From Prevotellaceae bacterium MN60 (GTDB lineage: Bacteria; Bacteroidota; Bacteroidia; Bacteroidales; Bacteroidaceae): a stretch of 64,000 nucleotides of DNA. The stretch covers positions 62,001 to 126,000 of the forward strand of contig FZQZ01000002.1 of the NCBI GenBank assembly GCA_900199555.1. Direction: 5' to 3'. The translations under genes were made by a program, and so were the position numbers. Numbering within the stretch: the stretch's first letter is position 1; each line of letters opens with the position of its first letter. Shown here piece after piece: positions 61,332 through 64,000 of the stretch. Below the pieces are notes generated by a model, which saw only the letters and a program-made list of their open reading frames with translations, did not search any database and was not told the DNA's origin.

Positions 61332-63947
61332 TTATATAATCTCAATATCTTTTGTTTGCAGCCATCCTTCCTTGCCATCAGCTACACGAATCTCACGCCA
61401 ATCCTTCATAGAGTCATCGGTAATAGTAACCTTGGTGCCTTCATGCAGGATAAAGAGGTCGGTACCATTCTGGGCTGGTGTACTCTTGATGTTTACAGCC
61501 GAGCGGATAATGATTGCACCCGAACGATGTACCAATACCTGTCGCTGCTGATAGGCAAAGAGATTGCTCATAAGGAATACAAATAGCAGCAAGAAGCCAC
61601 CAAAGAAGCCCACCTTACGCAACCAGATACGATCGCCAAAGAGATAAACGAGTGCAAGGATGATAACCAAGATGAGCGAAACGATAGCCGTACGTGCCCA
61701 CCCATCGACACTCATCAGGTTAACCAGAGAGTGATACCATGTAACAAAGAACATCTCAGACTCAGGCACTACCTTATCAATCGTCTTGGAACGAGCCATC
61801 TGCAGATTAAGACGAATATCGCGGTCGCCAGGCGACAACAGCAGAGCACGTTCATAGTTAAGCACGGCCTGCGTCATATCGTCCATACGATAATAGCAGT
61901 TGCCAAGATTATAGTATAAATCAGCTGATATTCCCTGCTTCAGCAGAGACTCATATTGCTGGGCTGCCTGCTGATAGTGTTCTGCGGCATAGAGACTGTC
62001 GGCAGCACTCTTAGAGACCTGAGCTGCCTGAACAGACAATGGTAACAGCAACAATAGCAATACAGACACGACGGCCTTGTTAGATTTGCTCGACTTCTTC
62101 ATCGTATTAGCAATCTGCGTAATAGCAGTAACTGCTGCATCATAAACCTTATTCATATTTCCAGTAGCATCGCCAGGAGCATAACGGGCAAACTCGCACT
62201 CGTCGAGCGCACCAATAAACTGGCTAATTGTTTCTTCAGATACCTGATATACAGAAAGCTTCTGACTGATATTCTCACGTGAGAGTTGATCAACAGGCAT
62301 ACTCAACTTGTCGCCAACATATCCCCACAAAGCTCTCAATACTTCATCATAGAACTCAGCATCCTTACCACTCTTCATCAACTTGGCAGCCTTCTTCAAA
62401 CGCTTCACAGCAACCTTATTGGCTTTGCCGGCGCGCTGTTTTACCAGATTAGCATTCTCGATAGCTCTGCGACGGAAGATAACAAACAGAGAGATGAAGG
62501 TAGCCATCAGAACAGCTAAGGTTATCCAATAGCCAGTAGAGGCAAAGAAGAAATCGTTGACACCGTGCTGAGCAGCATCGCCAGTATGGATATAACGGAT
62601 ATCATTAGCCAACTGCTTCACGTCTTCCTGACCAGCAAACGAGGATACAGTAGTCTGCCCGTCGCCCTTTGCAACCTTGAGTGTGAAAGGCTCTGTGTGC
62701 AGTGTTTTATAACTATTCGTCTTGGTATCGAAATAGGTATATTCGATAGCAGGAATCTCGTAAGTGCCTTGATGACGAGGAACGGCAAGGAAGTCGTAAA
62801 CGATGCTTCCCTCCAAACCATTCGTAGTCAACTTAGTCTTATCGGTAACCTTTGCATCATAGCTATCGAAGTCCTTAGGCATCTTAACTACTGGCTGCTT
62901 GAGCAACTTCATATTACCACAACCCGACACAACAACACGCAGGTTGATGGGGTCGTTAGCTTTTACCTCTTTCTTGTCAAGTTCGGCAGAAATATTATAC
63001 GAGCCAACACCTCCAGAGAACAGTGCAGGACGTTGAGGGAGCGGATCTACATGTATAGTTATAGCAGGAGCCTTAATCTGTTTCTTAACCTCAACATAGC
63101 CAGAGCCACCATTAAAGAAAGCCTCAAAGGGATCAACATTACGATTTTGCTGAACCACTATACCATCGTAAGTGATAGAAGGAATCTCTAACTTACCTGT
63201 AGCCTGTGGGAACATAACATATTGCTGCCAGGTAACAGTACGATACTGACGACCATTATAACTTTCTATCTTAAAACTCTTCTCCTGAGGCAGAGGAACC
63301 TCACGAGTATAGAAGCTCTTCAAATCAGGCATTTTACCACTGAGCTGGGTAAGTCCGACAAGCGTATATACCTTATAAGTAAGCAAAATAGGTTCCTGTT
63401 CACGAACGCGCTGTTTAGAAGCAGTCACCTTGATAAACAAGTCGCTACCTGAGATAGCTGTACCTGAAGGGCGAACCTCCTCACCTACTCTTCCATTCTG
63501 CTGACGACCACCTTGTTGGCGTCCTTGCTGAGCATGCCCACTAACCTTAATGCGCAACTCATTAGAAGTAACCGTCTTTCCATCAACATTAGCACGAGCG
63601 GGGGGAATAGTGAAAGTACCATTCTTAGTAGCAACAACGATATAGGTATAAGTTACTGATGAGGTGCTCGACGTATGTCCGTTAATCATCTGGAAACTGG
63701 ACTGCGTAGAGGTGCTAGGACCCATCAATACTTCCAATTCATCAGGAATAGTACCAGCACGGAAACCTTTCACATCCTGCGTGTTGATGGTATAGGTCAA
63801 ACGGAATTGTTCACCTACCGCAACTTGCGAGGGAGCACGACCAGTCAATGTCTGTGCCAATGCTGCAAAAGGCAAAAGAGCAAGAAGATAAAAAGGTAAT
63901 AACCATTTTACTCTTCCTATAACCTTATCATATATATATCTTCTCAT
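61332..63947 (-). CDS. BatD-BatE fusion protein
   Basis: 871 residues. Signal peptide (LLPFYLLALLPFAALAQ), BatD domains (residues about 30-440: LTGRAPSQVAVGEQFRLTY, then SVTYTYIVVATKNGTFTIPP), a membrane segment (GYWITLAVLMATFISLFVIF), a cytoplasmic part, then a second signal-like hydrophobic segment (AVVSVLLLLLLPLSVQA) near residue 625, a TPR region (DLYYNLGNCYYRMDDMTQAV), two membrane segments and a C-terminal SH3 domain (GAIIIRSAVNIKSTP). BatD and BatE are separate in many Bacteroides; the internal signal-like segment marks the join. Part of the bat (aerotolerance) operon. Confidence 0.88.
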   Translation of the reverse strand: MRRYIYDKVIGRVKWLLPFYLLALLPFAALAQTLTGRAPSQVAVGEQFRLTYTINTQDVKGFRAGTIPDELEVLMGPSTSTQSSFQMINGHTSSTSSVTYTYIVVATKNGTFTIPPARANVDGKTVTSNELRIKVSGHAQQGRQQGGRQQNGRVGEEVRPSGTAISGSDLFIKVTASKQRVREQEPILLTYKVYTLVGLTQLSGKMPDLKSFYTREVPLPQEKSFKIESYNGRQYRTVTWQQYVMFPQATGKLEIPSITYDGIVVQQNRNVDPFEAFFNGGSGYVEVKKQIKAPAITIHVDPLPQRPALFSGGVGSYNISAELDKKEVKANDPINLRVVVSGCGNMKLLKQPVVKMPKDFDSYDAKVTDKTKLTTNGLEGSIVYDFLAVPRHQGTYEIPAIEYTYFDTKTNSYKTLHTEPFTLKVAKGDGQTTVSSFAGQEDVKQLANDIRYIHTGDAAQHGVNDFFFASTGYWITLAVLMATFISLFVIFRRRAIENANLVKQRAGKANKVAVKRLKKAAKLMKSGKDAEFYDEVLRALWGYVGDKLSMPVDQLSRENISQKLSVYQVSEETISQFIGALDECEFARYAPGDATGNMNKVYDAAVTAITQIANTMKKSSKSNKAVVSVLLLLLLPLSVQAAQVSKSAADSLYAAEHYQQAAQQYESLLKQGISADLYYNLGNCYYRMDDMTQAVLNYERALLLSPGDRDIRLNLQMARSKTIDKVVPESEMFFVTWYHSLVNLMSVDGWARTAIVSLILVIILALVYLFGDRIWLRKVGFFGGFLLLFVFLMSNLFAYQQRQVLVHRSGAIIIRSAVNIKSTPAQNGTDLFILHEGTKVTITDDSMKDWREIRVADGKEGWLQTKDIEII

Positions 63948-63980
63948 CGTTGTTTATTTGCTTTATATCGTTCTTAGCTT

Positions 63981-64000
63981 TTACCAGTTCTTCTCCAGCT
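63981..64000 (-). CDS. C-terminal end of an upstream gene, probably of the bat operon
   Basis: On the minus strand the window edge reads into five sense codons (LEKNW) and a TAA at 63981-63983, 33 bases before the batDE start. By position it should be batC or batB, but five codons prove nothing. Confidence 0.3.

Overview
The window looks like chromosomal DNA of a gut-type Bacteroidales, most likely Prevotellaceae (Prevotella/Segatella). This is inferred from the Bacteroidota promoter signature TTTG-N19/20-TAnnTTTG in front of many genes, an RprXY-like two-component pair, a FeoA-FeoB fusion, a BatD-BatE fusion, a DksA-like protein without a metal site next to lspA and ileS, and Bacteroidales families such as DUF4923, DUF3256, DUF4296, DUF4468 and DUF5687. 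I cannot name a species.

Layout. Positions 1-5.9 kb are the end of a surface-polysaccharide locus (flippase, GT11-like, GT4 and two GT2 transferases). Positions 5.9-15.5 kb hold ispE, a Crp/Fnr regulator, lepA, a two-component system, and a TonB receptor coupled to protoporphyrinogen oxidase. Positions 15.6-16.8 kb hold a REP-type (RAYT) transposase gene broken by an amber codon. Positions 16.9-42.6 kb are mostly housekeeping: rRNA/tRNA modification (two SpoU-type methylases over the window, rsmE, rlmI, rlmH, queA, tilS), nadE, rplU-rpmA, lspA, ileS, ftsK, a LolA-like carrier and feoAB. Positions 42.9-49.6 kb are an accessory operon of four tightly coupled genes: DUF6361 protein, phospholipase D-like protein, SNF2/DEAD-type helicase and a deoxynucleotidase-like HAD protein. 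Positions 49.9-54.5 kb return to core genes (mtaB, rplI-rpsR-rpsF). Positions 54.5-57.4 kb are a second accessory patch: a GHKL ATPase plus STAS-like pair, a 1-kb non-coding island packed with repeats, and a DUF2971 gene. The end holds tex, tRNA-Arg(UCU), a TrmH-family methylase, a PAP2 phosphatase and batDE.

The strongest candidate for an undescribed system is the 42.9-49.4 kb operon. Nuclease-like PLD and translocase-like helicase genes overlap end to start, have their own promoter, and sit among mobile-looking repeats. This fits a phage-defence role, but that function is inference. I could not match the gene set to a named system.

The other striking layer is non-coding. At least six families of short palindromic or tandem repeats recur in the window. 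They include a roughly 220-bp composite palindromic element in two inverted copies, an 80-90-bp palindrome that carries a complete promoter, 21/22-bp degenerate tandem arrays, REP-like hairpins lying in frame inside the RAYT gene, and a G/C-rich palindrome lying in frame inside tex. Several genes (hemG, queA and possibly others) appear to start transcription at or within a few bases of the start codon.
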